Positions 1-8,376 of a stretch of 37,953 bases of DNA are shown here, one piece after another. The stretch is from contig JAGCXC010000072.1 of NCBI GenBank assembly GCA_017961515.1, forward strand, positions 1 through 37,953, read 5' to 3'. The notes beneath the pieces were generated by a model that was not told the origin of the DNA, searched no databases, and saw nothing but the letters and a program-made list of their open reading frames with translations. Every line of letters begins with the position of its first letter. The stretch's first letter is position 1. Source of the DNA: Clostridiales bacterium (GTDB lineage: Bacteria > Bacillota > Clostridia > Acetivibrionales > RGIG10202). The translations under genes and the position numbers were made by a program.

Positions 1-2
1 AA

Positions 3-101
3 ACCGGGAAATTATCATTAGAAGAAGCTGCTTCTTTTGTTAATATGTCTGTTGATGAATTTATTGCTTCTGCCAAGCGTTTTGGAATAAAATTAAAGTA
101 A
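3..101 (+). CDS. C-terminal fragment of an unidentified protein
   Basis: Only the last 32 residues are in the window; the reading frame is open from the left edge to TAA at 99-101. The tail reads GKLSLEEAASFVNMSVDEF and then a basic end, a pattern of two short helices. It resembles the C-terminal helical end of UPF0175-type small proteins, and also the ends of some Rpn-type nuclease/transposase proteins. The fragment is too short to decide between them. A strong hairpin terminator follows about 30 nt downstream, so this gene is transcriptionally separate from rpsT. No function is assigned. Confidence 0.55.
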   Translation, partial: TGKLSLEEAASFVNMSVDEFIASAKRFGIKLK

Positions 102-131
102 AAGAGGATTATTAAATCCCCATATAATGAT

Positions 132-174
132 AATAGCTTATGGTAAGGCTTTTGCTTTACCAGAGGCTATTTTA
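132..174 (+). terminator. Rho-independent terminator of the upstream partial gene
   Basis: AATAGC (132-137) pairs with GCTATT (166-171). Inside it GGTAAGGC (142-149) pairs with GCTTTACC (154-161), with one G-U pair and a TTTT loop. A symmetric 4x4 internal loop separates the two stems. The run TTTTAAAT follows. Confidence 0.7.
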
Positions 175-289
175 AATAATTATAAAAGCACTAGGCAAAT
201 ATTGGAAGAACTATATTTGTGAAAAAATTTTTTTTAACCGGTAATTTATTATTGCAATTTGTAAAGAGAAAATATTTTGGAAAATACTC

Positions 290-318
290 TTGACAACTCA
301 CAAATAATGTAATAGAAT
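290..318 (+). promoter_or_regulatory. Sigma-A-type promoter for rpsT
   Basis: TTGACA at 290-295 and TAGAAT at 313-318 are separated by exactly 17 nt. Together with the leader, this points to a strongly expressed ribosomal protein gene. Confidence 0.8.
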
Positions 319-449
319 GAACGGGAGTTAAGATATATGGGATTTATTGTTAGTTACTTACTTGGGATCCGGTGCGTAGGAGTTTTGTTGTAGTTGATCT
401 TTTCTCAGAAAAATTGATAAAGATAAAAAGACTTTAGGAGGTGAAAGTT

Positions 450-719
450 TTGCCTAATATAAAATCAGCTATGAAGAGAGTTAAAGTTGCAGAAAAAAGG
501 AACTTGAGGAATAGAGAACAGAGATCAAAGCTTAGGACTGTTTTAAGAAGAAGTAGAGAAGCGATTGAAAATAAAGCAGAGAATGCGAAAGAGGCTTTTG
601 ATAGAGCTATAAAGGCTATAGATATGGCAGTTTCAAAACGTATTTTGCATAGAAATACGGCTGCGAGAAAAAAGTCTACGTTAGCTAAAAAGTTCAATTC
701 AGTATTTGCTGAGAAATAA
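450..719 (+). CDS. rpsT: 30S ribosomal protein S20
   Basis: S20 binds 16S rRNA early in 30S subunit assembly. The 89-residue product begins MPNIKSAMKRVKVAEK, the usual S20 N-terminus, and is rich in Lys and Arg throughout. Its length matches the family (about 85-90 residues). The start chosen is TTG at 450. It gives the conserved MPNIKS start and has AGGAGGTG (435-442) seven bases upstream, whereas the in-frame GTG at 441 overlaps the ribosome binding site. The gene has its own promoter at 290-318 and a possible weak terminator after it, so it is probably monocistronic. Identification is firm. Confidence 0.96.
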   Translation: MPNIKSAMKRVKVAEKRNLRNREQRSKLRTVLRRSREAIENKAENAKEAFDRAIKAIDMAVSKRILHRNTAARKKSTLAKKFNSVFAEK

Positions 720-730
720 TACAATTTAAA

Positions 731-780
731 AAATGCCAAGAGTATTCAGCTTTGAGGTTGATGTACGGATTGGCCTTTTT
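731..780 (+). terminator. Possible terminator after rpsT
   Basis: GCCAA (735-739) can pair with TTGGC (770-774), flanked by AAAAA upstream and CTTTTTT downstream, so the stem extends with A-U pairs. The loop is long (about 30 nt), which makes this a weak call. Confidence 0.4.
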
Positions 781-911
781 TGCACCTAGCCATGACAAAA
801 CATGTAAAAAAGGGAATTATCTGATATGTATTAGTCGGAATAAGACATTAATGGAAGGAGGCGACTACTAGGAATTCTAGAAAGGGGTTCGTGTGTAGTC
901 TTGGGAATATT

Positions 912-1928
912 ATGAAGAAAATATTTATAATATGTGTATTAATGTTTAGCCTGTTAACAGTAGGGTGTTTAAAAAGGCTAGAGAAAAAGATGGATGTGTC
1001 TAGTTTTAGACAGGAAGAAGAAGTCAAAGTTGATGGTGATACAAAAGAGGAAAGAAAAGGGCTTGAGATAGTAGGCAATGAAGATAAAGTAATAGAAAAT
1101 GTAGCTAATACCGACGAGGAGTATGGCGCATCAGAGGGTTACATAAAAGGAAGGAAAGATACAGATACATTCAAGTATCAAAGGCTAAAAGGAGAAATAA
1201 ATAGTAGTTTATTGGATAGAGTTGTCTTAGAAAAAGAAGAGAATGATAAACACGCATGGTGGCTTCGTTTGAATGGTAATCATGAAGTGTCTGGGATAGA
1301 TCCTTATGCGGAGAGATTAATACAAGATTATGATATAATATATGCTGGGGATACGAGTAAAAAAATTGTGTATTTGACGTTTGATGAAGGCTATGAAAAT
1401 GGATATACACCGATGATATTGGATACATTAAAGGAAAATGATGTATCAGCAATATTTTTTATAACAGGGGCGTATTTAAAAAAGAATCCTGATTTGGTCA
1501 AGAGAATGTTAGATGAGGGACATGAAGTGGGAAGCCACTCGGTTAATCATCCAAGTTTCCCAGATTTGGCGTTTAAAGATTATGATAAATTGGAGAGCGA
1601 AATGTTAGATTTGGAACAAGAATTTTATGATAAATTTGGAATTGGATTTAAATATATAAGGCCGCCTAGAGGAGAATACAGTAAGCGTACATTGAAAGCT
1701 GCGATGCAAATGGGATATAAGAATGTATTTTGGAGTTATGCGTACAAAGATTATGACGTAAATGATCAAAGAGGAGAAGATTATGCATATAATAAAGTGA
1801 TGGATCATTTGCATAACGGAATGGTTGTGTTGTTGCATGCTGTATCAAAAGATAATGCTAATGCATTAGATAGGATGATAAAAGACATAAAGAGCAATGG
1901 ATATACAATAGCTCCGTTTGATTTGTAA
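912..1928 (+). CDS. pdaA: PdaA-like polysaccharide deacetylase, probable lipoprotein
   Basis: Predicted to remove N-acetyl groups from muramic acid in peptidoglycan, the step that leads to muramic delta-lactam in spore cortex. The NodB-fold domain covers about residues 145-338. It shows YLTFDEGYENGYT (metal/catalytic Asp158), GSHSVNHP (metal ligands His209 and His213), RPPRGEYS, and the late LLHAVSKDNA stretch, all very close to Bacillus PdaA as I remember it. The PdaA TFDNG motif is TFDEG here, with Glu159 in place of Asn. Starting at ATG 912 gives the signal sequence MKKIFIICVLMFSLLTVGC, ending in a lipobox-like cysteine. The in-frame GTG at 891 would put extra residues before it. About 130 charged, low-complexity residues link the membrane to the enzyme domain. 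Subfamily assignment is confident; a sporulation role is inferred. Confidence 0.88.
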   Translation: MKKIFIICVLMFSLLTVGCLKRLEKKMDVSSFRQEEEVKVDGDTKEERKGLEIVGNEDKVIENVANTDEEYGASEGYIKGRKDTDTFKYQRLKGEINSSLLDRVVLEKEENDKHAWWLRLNGNHEVSGIDPYAERLIQDYDIIYAGDTSKKIVYLTFDEGYENGYTPMILDTLKENDVSAIFFITGAYLKKNPDLVKRMLDEGHEVGSHSVNHPSFPDLAFKDYDKLESEMLDLEQEFYDKFGIGFKYIRPPRGEYSKRTLKAAMQMGYKNVFWSYAYKDYDVNDQRGEDYAYNKVMDHLHNGMVVLLHAVSKDNANALDRMIKDIKSNGYTIAPFDL

Positions 1929-2079
1929 AAGAAGACGGATTGCTTAGGTCATAGGAGAGAGTGCGATTTAAGTTTTGAAGAATTAAGATTTAGGACTCTA
2001 GATTTAAGAAAAATTTGATTGATTTACTTTGAATTGGGGATACTATATATCAATTTTATGTAAAAAGGAAATTGATATT

Positions 2080-3123
2080 ATGAGAAGAAAAAGTCTAGTG
2101 GTGCTTGTGGTATTGATATTGTTGGTTTTAGTGGGGTTGTTCTTGATGAACAATAGGGCTAAAGTTATGAACATTTGTATACCATTTATAATTGGGATAA
2201 CTATAATGTATTTAATAAAGCCTGTATTAGTGAAACTAAAGAAAATAAAGATTCCCAGTAAATATGGGATACTTAGTATATATGCAATGTTTTTGGTGGT
2301 ACTTGTATGTTTAGTAGTTTTTGTATTGCCTAGGTTTGCAGACAATACAAAAGAGTTGATAATAAAAATGCCTGAGATAACAACAGGATATCAGTCTAAG
2401 TTTTATAAATTTATTAATGGGTTAAAGATAGATGCATGGCCTAAAGAAATAAAGGATTTGGCGGTAGATAAAATACGAATAGAGTCTAAAAATGTACAAG
2501 AATTTTTGATTAATGCACTAAAGAATATATTAAAATCTATCCTTAGGATTATGACGAAATTTTTTGATTTAGTATTAGGTATGATTATAGCATATTATCT
2601 TATAGTAGATGAGAAAGTATTTAAAAATATGATTCTGATGTTGGTACCTAAAAGATATCGAAATGATGTTAGAATTGTAGGAAGGAATATAAGTAATATA
2701 GTAGCAAGTTTTGTTAGAGGACAATTGCTAACGGCAGTTATAATAGGTGTGTTGATAACAATAGGGTTGCTTGTATTAAAAATAGATTATGCACTGCCGT
2801 TGGGGTTAATAGCTGGTATATCTAATATAATACCATATTTTGGTCCAATAATTGGTGCAATACCTTCGGTATTAGTAGCGTTGTTGGTGTCTCCGGTCAA
2901 AGTGATGTGGGTTTTAGCGCTTATGATTTTTATACAACAAATAGATAATATAGTTATATCGCCTAAGGTTATAGAAGATAAATTGGGTTTACATCCAGTG
3001 ACGACAATATTATCTGTATTAGTGGGAGGAGAATTTTTCGGAGTTTTTGGTATGTTGTTTGGAGTTTTAGTTGTAGCAATATTAAAAGTTATTTGTAACA
3101 GAGTGGTAGAAAAAATAGTATAA
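2080..3123 (+). CDS. AI-2E/PerM-type (YtvI-like) membrane permease
   Basis: A polytopic membrane protein of 347 residues in the family that includes PerM, YtvI and TqsA. Its N-terminus has two closely spaced hydrophobic helices, followed by a long amphipathic soluble stretch (about residues 75-170). After that come four to five hydrophobic segments with the family-like signature ISNIIPYFGPIIGAIP, then IDNIVISPKVIEDKLGLHP and a C-terminal GGEFFGVFGMLFGV. Substrates vary in this family (signal molecules, ions), so none is named. ATG 2080, with AAGGAA nine bases upstream, is preferred over TTG 2029, which would add 17 residues before the membrane helix. It sits 13 nt before trxA, probably in the same transcript. 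Confidence 0.85.
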   Translation: MRRKSLVVLVVLILLVLVGLFLMNNRAKVMNICIPFIIGITIMYLIKPVLVKLKKIKIPSKYGILSIYAMFLVVLVCLVVFVLPRFADNTKELIIKMPEITTGYQSKFYKFINGLKIDAWPKEIKDLAVDKIRIESKNVQEFLINALKNILKSILRIMTKFFDLVLGMIIAYYLIVDEKVFKNMILMLVPKRYRNDVRIVGRNISNIVASFVRGQLLTAVIIGVLITIGLLVLKIDYALPLGLIAGISNIIPYFGPIIGAIPSVLVALLVSPVKVMWVLALMIFIQQIDNIVISPKVIEDKLGLHPVTTILSVLVGGEFFGVFGMLFGVLVVAILKVICNRVVEKIV

Positions 3124-3136
3124 AGGAGAGATAATT

Positions 3137-3457
3137 ATGAGTATCAGGCATATAACAAATGCAAATTTTGAACAAGAGGTAATGAAATCAGATAAATTGG
3201 TTGTAGTCGATTTTTGGGCAACTTGGTGTGGCCCATGCAGAGCGATAGGCCCTGTTGTAGATGAGTTAGCACAAGAGTATAATGGAGAAGTTGTAATTGG
3301 AAAAATAAATGTAGATGAAGAAGGGGAGTTGTCTAGAAAGTACAAAGTTATGAGTATACCTACAATAATGTTGTTTAAGAATGGAGAAGTTATTGATAAA
3401 GTTGTAGGATTACGGTCAAAAGAGGATTTAATTGAATTGATAGATTCAAATAAATAG
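3137..3457 (+). CDS. trxA: Thioredoxin
   Basis: Cytoplasmic thiol-disulfide reductant of 106 residues. The active site is FWATWCGPCRAIGP, with the redox pair Cys31/Cys34. The cis-proline is in the MSIPTIMLF stretch (Pro76), and NVDEE and the C-terminal helix are in their usual places. Length and motif spacing are typical of TrxA. The ribosome binding site AAAGGAGAG stands just before ATG 3137. No dedicated promoter is evident in the 13-nt gap after the permease gene, so co-transcription is likely. Confidence 0.95.
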   Translation: MSIRHITNANFEQEVMKSDKLVVVDFWATWCGPCRAIGPVVDELAQEYNGEVVIGKINVDEEGELSRKYKVMSIPTIMLFKNGEVIDKVVGLRSKEDLIELIDSNK

Positions 3458-3522
3458 GAGTACGGTTAAGAGATACAGTTGGATTTTGTATAAGAGATTT
3501 TAACAAAAATTGATTTAATTGA

Positions 3523-3548
3523 TGCCTCGATCCATTAGGTCCGAGGCA
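3523..3548 (+). terminator. Hairpin after trxA, possible terminator
   Basis: GCCTCG (3524-3529) pairs with CGAGGC (3542-3547), with one further T-A pair outside and a 12-nt loop. It is the most GC-rich hairpin in the region. No T-run follows directly, so termination is only a guess; it could instead be an RNA structure or protein site. Confidence 0.4.
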
Positions 3549-3707
3549 ATTGATGTTTGCGTATTTCGCATAAGTGACATATTCTTATTATCTAAAAGTT
3601 GGAAGATTCTTGTGCTATAGTACTGTCGTACTAAGATTGAACGAGCTAACCTAAGTTGGGACCTACGATTTTATATTAAGTTTCAGAGATATACTTTTTG
3701 GTGATTA

Positions 3708-3731
3708 TATTCTCGCTAAATTTAGATAAAA
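3708..3731 (+). promoter_or_regulatory. Shared promoter-upstream motif, copy 1 (mnmE)
   Basis: The core CTCGCTAAATTTAGATAAA lies 19 nt upstream of the mnmE -35. The whole 24 nt recurs with a single extra T at 9233-9257 upstream of the pot operon. CTAAATTTAG inside it is a perfect 10-bp palindrome. It could be an operator or an upstream activating element. Confidence 0.45.
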
Positions 3732-3750
3732 TGATGTATATATTTTGTAG

Positions 3751-3779
3751 TTGTTTTTGTAGCGAAAGTATTATATAAT
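3751..3779 (+). promoter_or_regulatory. Sigma-A-type promoter for mnmE-mnmG-rsmG
   Basis: TTGTTT (3751-3756) and TATAAT (3774-3779) are separated by 17 nt, about 35 nt upstream of the mnmE start. Confidence 0.7.
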
Positions 3780-3813
3780 TTGAAGTAAAAGTTTATTAAA
3801 AGAGGATGATGTA

Positions 3814-5193
3814 ATGAAATATGCAGAGGATACAATAGTTGCGATATCGACTCCTTATGGAAGTGGTGGAATAGGCGTGATTAGGTTATCGGGCAAATAT
3901 GCATTTGATATTGCAGCGAAAATATTCCAAGGTAAGAAAGAGTTTAGTGATATAAAGTCGCATACAATAAATTACGGTAAAATTGTGGATGTGTTTACGA
4001 AAGAGGTTTTGGATGAGGTACTTTTGTCTAAGATGAAGGCTCCCAATACTTTTACAAGAGAAAATATTGTTGAGATTAATACTCATGGTAGCCAGGTTGT
4101 TTTGAAAAATATTCTAGAGCTAACAACTAAGCTTGGTGCACGTGTGGCTGAGCCAGGAGAGTTTACTAAGCGAGCATTTCTAAGTGGAAGGATAGACTTG
4201 TCGCAAGCAGAGGCGGTTATTGATGTGATAAATTCCAAAACAGATAGAAGTCTTAAAGCTGCTTTAAATCAGTTAGAAGGAGCATTGTCAAAAAAACTTT
4301 TGGCGATAAGAAGCGAGCTTATAAAGCTTATTGCGCATATAGAGGTGACTATTGATTATCCGGAGTATGATATTGATGAGGTGACTGATGGGGAGATGGA
4401 AGATGTTCTTTTCGTATCGATAAAGGGTATCGATGATATATTGAAAACGTATGACAGAGGCAGGATATTGCGCGAAGGGATTAGCATGGTAATAGTTGGC
4501 AAACCTAATGTTGGCAAGTCGTCTTTATTAAATAGTTTGTCGGGTAAAAATAAGGCAATTGTTACAAATATACCAGGAACTACAAGAGATGTTATAGAGG
4601 AGTACATAGATTTTGCTGGAGTGGCGGTGCGATTGGTAGATACTGCAGGTATACGGGATACTATGGATATAGTAGAAAAGATAGGGGTAGAAAAGAGTAA
4701 AGAAGAAGCTCAAGGTGCAGATCTTATTGTGTTTTTAGTAGATGCGTCCCGTGGTATGGATAAAGAGGATGAAGATATATTAGAATTAATAAAAGACAAA
4801 AATGTTGTTGTGTTAATGAATAAAATTGACTTAGTAAGTGATACAAGTGGATTAAAAGAAAAAATACAAGAAAGTGCAAATGTAGATGTAATAGAAGTAT
4901 CGGTCTTAAATGAAGTAGGACTTTCAAAATTTGAAAGTTATATTAGAGACAAATTTTTGAAGATAGATAGCAGTAATGAAGTGTTATTGACTAATATAAG
5001 ACACAAAAATCTTTTGGAAAAGGCTAGCGAAAGTTTGAATAATGCGGTAAATGCTAAGAAAAATGGTATGCCATTAGATATGATAACGATAGATATAAGG
5101 CAGGCGGCCAATGACATAGGAGAAGTGACAGGGGAAGAAGTAAATGAGTTGATTTTGCAGGAGATATTTAGTAAGTTTTGTGTTGGAAAGTAA
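3814..5193 (+). CDS. mnmE: tRNA uridine-5-carboxymethylaminomethyl modification GTPase
   Basis: MnmE (TrmE) is a dimeric GTPase that works with MnmG to install the 5-carboxymethylaminomethyl group on wobble uridine 34 of certain tRNAs. The N-terminal folate-binding domain begins DTIVAISTPYGSGGIGVIRL. The G domain is inserted in the helical domain, with GKPNVGKS (229-236), the GTTRD switch, DTAGI (276-280) and NKID (336-339). The last residues, FCVGK, carry the family C-terminal Cys-x-Gly-Lys motif. At 459 residues it is full length. AGAGGATG precedes ATG 3814. It is followed at 21 nt by mnmG, its obligate partner. Confidence 0.97.
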   Translation: MKYAEDTIVAISTPYGSGGIGVIRLSGKYAFDIAAKIFQGKKEFSDIKSHTINYGKIVDVFTKEVLDEVLLSKMKAPNTFTRENIVEINTHGSQVVLKNILELTTKLGARVAEPGEFTKRAFLSGRIDLSQAEAVIDVINSKTDRSLKAALNQLEGALSKKLLAIRSELIKLIAHIEVTIDYPEYDIDEVTDGEMEDVLFVSIKGIDDILKTYDRGRILREGISMVIVGKPNVGKSSLLNSLSGKNKAIVTNIPGTTRDVIEEYIDFAGVAVRLVDTAGIRDTMDIVEKIGVEKSKEEAQGADLIVFLVDASRGMDKEDEDILELIKDKNVVVLMNKIDLVSDTSGLKEKIQESANVDVIEVSVLNEVGLSKFESYIRDKFLKIDSSNEVLLTNIRHKNLLEKASESLNNAVNAKKNGMPLDMITIDIRQAANDIGEVTGEEVNELILQEIFSKFCVGK

Positions 5194-5214
5194 AAGAGGA
5201 GAGGGAATGGGATA

Positions 5215-7116
5215 ATGGAATACATAGCAGGAAAGTATGATGTAGTAGTTGTTGGTGCAGGACATGCAGGGTGTGAAGCTGCATTGGCTAGTGCAAGGCT
5301 TGGAGCAAAGACAATAGTGTTTGCGATAAACTTAGATAGTATAGCTAATATGCCGTGTAACCCAAGCATTGGAGGTACGGCAAAAGGACACTTAGTACGG
5401 GAGATAGATGCGTTAGGCGGGGAGATGGGTAAAAATACTGACAAAACATTTCTTCAGTCTAAGACATTGAACACAGGAAAAGGGCCGGCCGTATTTTCTC
5501 TAAGGGCCCAAGTAGATCGCAGAATGTATCAAATAATGATGAAGCAGGTGTTGGAAAAACAAGAGAATCTTGATGTGAGGCAAGGAGAGATAGTCGAGAT
5601 TTTGTATGAAGAAATGCAAGACGGAAGACTTAAGGTGAAAGGAGTTCGTACGCACACTGATGCAATATATGAGTGTAATGCAGTTGTGTTAACAACGGGT
5701 ACGTACCTTAAAGGACGCATAATAATAGGGGATATTATGTATGATGGTGGACCAGATGGACTTTTTCCTGCGAATAAATTGTCCCAGAGCTTAAAAAACA
5801 TGGGTATAAGTCTTTTAAGATTAAAAACAGGGACGCCAGCAAGGTTGAATCGGCGTAGCATAGATTTTAGTCAAATGCAGGAAGAGCATGGAGATGAAAA
5901 TATAATCCCATTTTCGTTTGAAAATGATAAATTGGAACGGGATCAGTATTCGTGTTGGCTTATTTATACAAATGATGAAACACATAAAATTATAAAAGAT
6001 AATTTGCACAGATCTCCATTGTATAGTGGGAAAATAGAAGGGATAGGGCCTAGGTATTGCCCATCAATAGAGGATAAAATTGTGCGATTTGAGGATAAGG
6101 AGAGACATCAAATTTTTGTTGAACCGATGGGAGAAAATACAGAGGAAATGTATCTTCAAGGGATGTCGACTAGCCTTCCTGAAGACGTTCAGATAAAAAT
6201 GATGAGGACGTTACCTGGGCTAGCTAATGTAGCAGTTACTAGGAGCGCGTATGCAATAGAATATGACGCAATAGATGCAACTCAGCTTAAATTATCACTG
6301 GAGTTTAAAAATATAGAAGGATTATTTGCGGCGGGTCAGATAAACGGAAGTTCTGGATACGAGGAAGCCGCGGCGCAGGGGATTATAGCCGGAATAAACG
6401 CAGCGATGAAGATAAAAAATATGAAGCCATTAATATTGGATCGATCTGAGGCATATATAGGTGTTCTTATAGATGATCTTGTTACAAAAGGAACAAAGGA
6501 ACCGTATAGGATGATGACATCGAGAGCAGAGTACAGACTTTACTTACGTCAGGATAATGCGGATTTAAGATTAACACCGATAGGATATAAGATAGGTTTA
6601 ATAAGTAATGAAAGATATAATAAGTTTTGTAGCAAAAAAGAGAGAGTTGAAAAGGAACTAAAGCGATTGAATGAGACTTATATACGACCAACAGATAAGG
6701 TGAACGAGTTTTTGGATAGCCAAGGTAGTTCGAGGATAAAGTCCGGGATAAAATTGGTTGATCTAATAAAAAGACCAGAGTTAGATTATGATGTGCTTTC
6801 TTGTATAGATGAAGAAAGGCCATCTTTAACTAATGCAGAGAGGGAACAAGTTTGTATTGCGGCAAAATATGAAGGATATATAAAAAGACAGTTGATGCAG
6901 ATTGAGAAATTTAAGAAAATGGAGACAAAGAAATTGCCTTCAGATATAGATTATCTTAATTTAGAGGGACTGAGGCTGGAAGCTAGGCAAAAGCTAAATA
7001 ATATAAAACCTCAGTCGATAGGACAAGCATCAAGAATAACAGGAGTATCGCCGGCGGATATTACGGTGTTGTTGATTTATTTGGAGCAGGTGAAAAGAGG
7101 GATTGGAAATGGATGA
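5215..7116 (+). CDS. mnmG: tRNA uridine-5-carboxymethylaminomethyl modification enzyme MnmG (GidA)
   Basis: FAD-dependent partner of MnmE in wobble-uridine modification. The FAD-binding Rossmann motif [13 protein letters not shown] lies near residues 11-23. [22 protein letters not shown] follows, with its conserved cysteine. GRIIIGD, then LKTGTPARL, are next, and the C-terminal helical domain carries YEGYIKRQ and [12 protein letters not shown], the usual MnmE/tRNA-contact region. At 633 residues it is the usual size. The ribosome binding site AGAGGAGAGGGA precedes ATG 5215. It overlaps rsmG by 8 nt, indicating tight coupling. The genes that normally flank this pair near oriC (jag/yidC upstream, noc/parAB downstream) are absent. 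Confidence 0.97.
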   Translation: MEYIAGKYDVVVVGAGHAGCEAALASARLGAKTIVFAINLDSIANMPCNPSIGGTAKGHLVREIDALGGEMGKNTDKTFLQSKTLNTGKGPAVFSLRAQVDRRMYQIMMKQVLEKQENLDVRQGEIVEILYEEMQDGRLKVKGVRTHTDAIYECNAVVLTTGTYLKGRIIIGDIMYDGGPDGLFPANKLSQSLKNMGISLLRLKTGTPARLNRRSIDFSQMQEEHGDENIIPFSFENDKLERDQYSCWLIYTNDETHKIIKDNLHRSPLYSGKIEGIGPRYCPSIEDKIVRFEDKERHQIFVEPMGENTEEMYLQGMSTSLPEDVQIKMMRTLPGLANVAVTRSAYAIEYDAIDATQLKLSLEFKNIEGLFAAGQINGSSGYEEAAAQGIIAGINAAMKIKNMKPLILDRSEAYIGVLIDDLVTKGTKEPYRMMTSRAEYRLYLRQDNADLRLTPIGYKIGLISNERYNKFCSKKERVEKELKRLNETYIRPTDKVNEFLDSQGSSRIKSGIKLVDLIKRPELDYDVLSCIDEERPSLTNAEREQVCIAAKYEGYIKRQLMQIEKFKKMETKKLPSDIDYLNLEGLRLEARQKLNNIKPQSIGQASRITGVSPADITVLLIYLEQVKRGIGNG

Positions 7117-7825
7117 GAAATTTTTTGAGGTATTGTATAGTGGAGCAAACGAGCTTGGAATAAAATTAGACAATAATAACGCAAAGAAGTTTAAATTATA
7201 TAAGGATTTGTTGAAGGAATGGAATGAAAGAGTGAATCTAACATCTATTTTAGAGGATGAGGATATAGCTATAAAACATTTTGTAGATTCAATGAGTATA
7301 TGTAGGTATATAAAAAAAAGTGGAGCGACTCTTATTGATGTGGGAACAGGAGCAGGGTTTCCGTCTTTGCCAATAAAAATTGTAAACAAGGATACACATG
7401 TTACGTTGTTGGATTCATTGGAGAAGAGGACAAAGTTTTTAAATGAAGTTGTTGTAAAGCTACATTTAGATGACGTCGATGTGGTGCATGGCAGAGCAGA
7501 GGATATAGGTAGGGAGGATAGGTATAGAGAAAAATTTGATTATGCGTGTGCCAGAGCAGTAGCGGCATTGCCGGTGTTACTTGAATATTGCCTGCCATTT
7601 GTAAAGACGGGCGGGCTATTTATAGCGATGAAAGGAAGTAATGTGGACGAAGTTTCAGTGTCGAAGAATGCATTGGATAAATTGGGAGGTAAAATAGTTG
7701 ATGTTGTAGAATTTTGCCTTCCAAACTCAGATTACAAAAGAAATATAGTGCTTATACAAAAAATAAAAAATACGCCAAGTAAATATCCAAGAAAAGCAGG
7801 GAAGCCTAGTAGGATGCCATTGTAA
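7109..7825 (+). CDS. rsmG: 16S rRNA (guanine-527-N7)-methyltransferase
   Basis: RsmG (GidB) methylates G527 of 16S rRNA using S-adenosylmethionine. The SAM-binding stretch is [23 protein letters not shown] and the HFVDSM stretch upstream, then [12 protein letters not shown] downstream, match the family. The product is 238 residues, as usual. ATG 7109 is preferred over TTG 7103 because AGAGGGA sits about seven bases before it. The gene begins inside the end of mnmG (8-nt overlap), so it is translated from the same transcript. A weak terminator may follow about 135 nt downstream. Confidence 0.95.
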   Translation: MDEKFFEVLYSGANELGIKLDNNNAKKFKLYKDLLKEWNERVNLTSILEDEDIAIKHFVDSMSICRYIKKSGATLIDVGTGAGFPSLPIKIVNKDTHVTLLDSLEKRTKFLNEVVVKLHLDDVDVVHGRAEDIGREDRYREKFDYACARAVAALPVLLEYCLPFVKTGGLFIAMKGSNVDEVSVSKNALDKLGGKIVDVVEFCLPNSDYKRNIVLIQKIKNTPSKYPRKAGKPSRMPL

Positions 7826-7960
7826 AAGGTGGTATCTGGTGTAGTAAATTACCGAAAGTCAAGTTTTTGTTGAGAGAATAGACCAATGCAAAATGGCGCA
7901 TAAATGAGTGAAGAGGTTTAGTTAGGTGAAAATTTGATAAGCGCTATTCGTAAGGTATAG

Positions 7961-8004
7961 GTGCAGGGAAGCTTTGGATATGAGTAGTGATGAAACACCT
8001 TTTT
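7961..8004 (+). terminator. Possible terminator after rsmG
   Basis: AGGTG near 7961 can pair with CACCT near 7996, followed by TTTTTAAT. The stem is short and the loop long, so support is weak. Confidence 0.3.
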
Positions 8005-8039
8005 AATCATAAAGTAAAGATATTGTAAAGATATTTTAA

Positions 8040-8068
8040 TTGAAATGTACCGATTAAGGTAGTATAAT
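8040..8068 (+). promoter_or_regulatory. Strong sigma-A-type promoter for the small-peptide gene
   Basis: TTGAAA (8040-8045) and a perfect TATAAT (8063-8068) are separated by 17 nt. It is one of the best sigma-A promoters in the window. Confidence 0.8.
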
Positions 8069-8101
8069 AAATTTAGTGTGCAAGAGAGATACTTGTACGT
8101 G

Positions 8102-8117
8102 TTTACTGTACAGTAAA
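8102..8117. promoter_or_regulatory. 16-bp perfect palindrome in the leader, candidate operator
   Basis: TTTACTGTACAGTAAA is identical to its reverse complement. It begins 33 nt after the -10 element and ends about seven bases before the ribosome binding site of the small-peptide gene. With no loop it is more likely a dimeric repressor site than an RNA hairpin. I do not recognise the regulator. Confidence 0.5.
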
Positions 8118-8136
8118 AAAAGGGAGGTGTTTTAGT

Positions 8137-8208
8137 ATGAATACAGATGAAATTTTCGAGATTACAGAAGAATTGATTGAAGAATGCTTAAATGAAAGTT
8201 TTGAGTGA
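8137..8208 (+). CDS. 23-residue acidic peptide of unknown function
   Basis: ATG at 8137 is preceded by the near-perfect ribosome binding site AAAGGGAGGTG. The product starts MNTDEIFEITEELIEE and ends CLNESFE before TGA. Ten of 23 residues are Asp or Glu, there are no Lys or Arg, and there is one Cys. It would form a short, strongly acidic amphipathic helix. It has a consensus promoter, a palindromic site in its leader and a strong terminator 47 nt downstream, so it is a complete, independent transcription unit of about 230 nt. It could be a regulatory peptide, a small binding protein, or the translated part of a small RNA. It sits just upstream of two coat-F-type genes. No known family is recognised. 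Confidence 0.6.
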   Translation: MNTDEIFEITEELIEECLNESFE

Positions 8209-8254
8209 AAAAGTATTAGGGAGGCCTAGGAAGTGATTTTAGATCAAGAGGTAT

Positions 8255-8302
8255 AAGAGTGAATTAGTCTAACTGGGAAAGACAAACCACTCTTTTTTTT
8301 TG
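8255..8302 (+). terminator. Strong Rho-independent terminator of the small-peptide unit
   Basis: AAGAGTG (8255-8261) pairs with CACTCTT (8288-8294). An inner AGTCT/AGAC pairing extends the stem, and nine T residues follow. Confidence 0.88.
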
Positions 8303-8376
8303 CTCAAATTTTGAATATTATTTATTGTTTTGGTGAAACATACTTATCGAAGAAAAAAGTCAAAGGAGGATAAGTG

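Larger units (their letters stand above)
102..449 (+). other. Intergenic region: terminator, rpsT promoter and leader
   Basis: This 348-nt gap holds the terminator at 132-174, the rpsT promoter at 290-318 and a leader of roughly 125 nt before the rpsT start. The leader contains no obvious gene. S20 synthesis is autoregulated in some bacteria, but I see no specific structure that proves it here. Confidence 0.6.
3458..3813 (+). other. Intergenic region with hairpin, shared motif and mnmE promoter
   Basis: This 356-nt gap contains a GC-rich hairpin (3523-3548), a small AGTAC-TGTC-GTACT stem-loop near 3617-3630, a 24-nt motif also found upstream of the pot operon (3708-3731), and the mnmE promoter (3751-3779). 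TTATCTAAA near 3587 is the inverse of TTTAGATAA in that motif. No credible gene is seen. Confidence 0.6.
7826..8136 (+). other. Intergenic region between rsmG and the small-peptide unit
   Basis: This 311-nt gap carries a weak terminator-like hairpin (7961-8004), a consensus promoter (8040-8068) and a 16-bp palindrome (8102-8117) in the leader of a very short gene. The first 130 nt hold nothing I can identify. Confidence 0.55.

Noticed and set aside
441..449. GTG 441 as the rpsT start
   Set aside because: It overlaps the AGGAGGTG site; TTG 450 gives the conserved MPNIKS start with proper spacing.
733..789. 18-codon frame after rpsT
   Set aside because: No ribosome binding site, and it overlaps the possible terminator.
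4938..5444. Long minus-strand frame across the mnmE-mnmG junction, and similar antisense frames elsewhere
   Set aside because: They lie opposite genes with clear family motifs, have no ribosome binding sites and show no recognisable domains; they are shadows of the codon bias.
8313..8347. Sigma-E or sigma-G promoter for the coat-F genes (GAATATT with CATACTTAT)
   Set aside because: The spacer (19 nt or more) is too long for either factor; only the -10-like string is suggestive.
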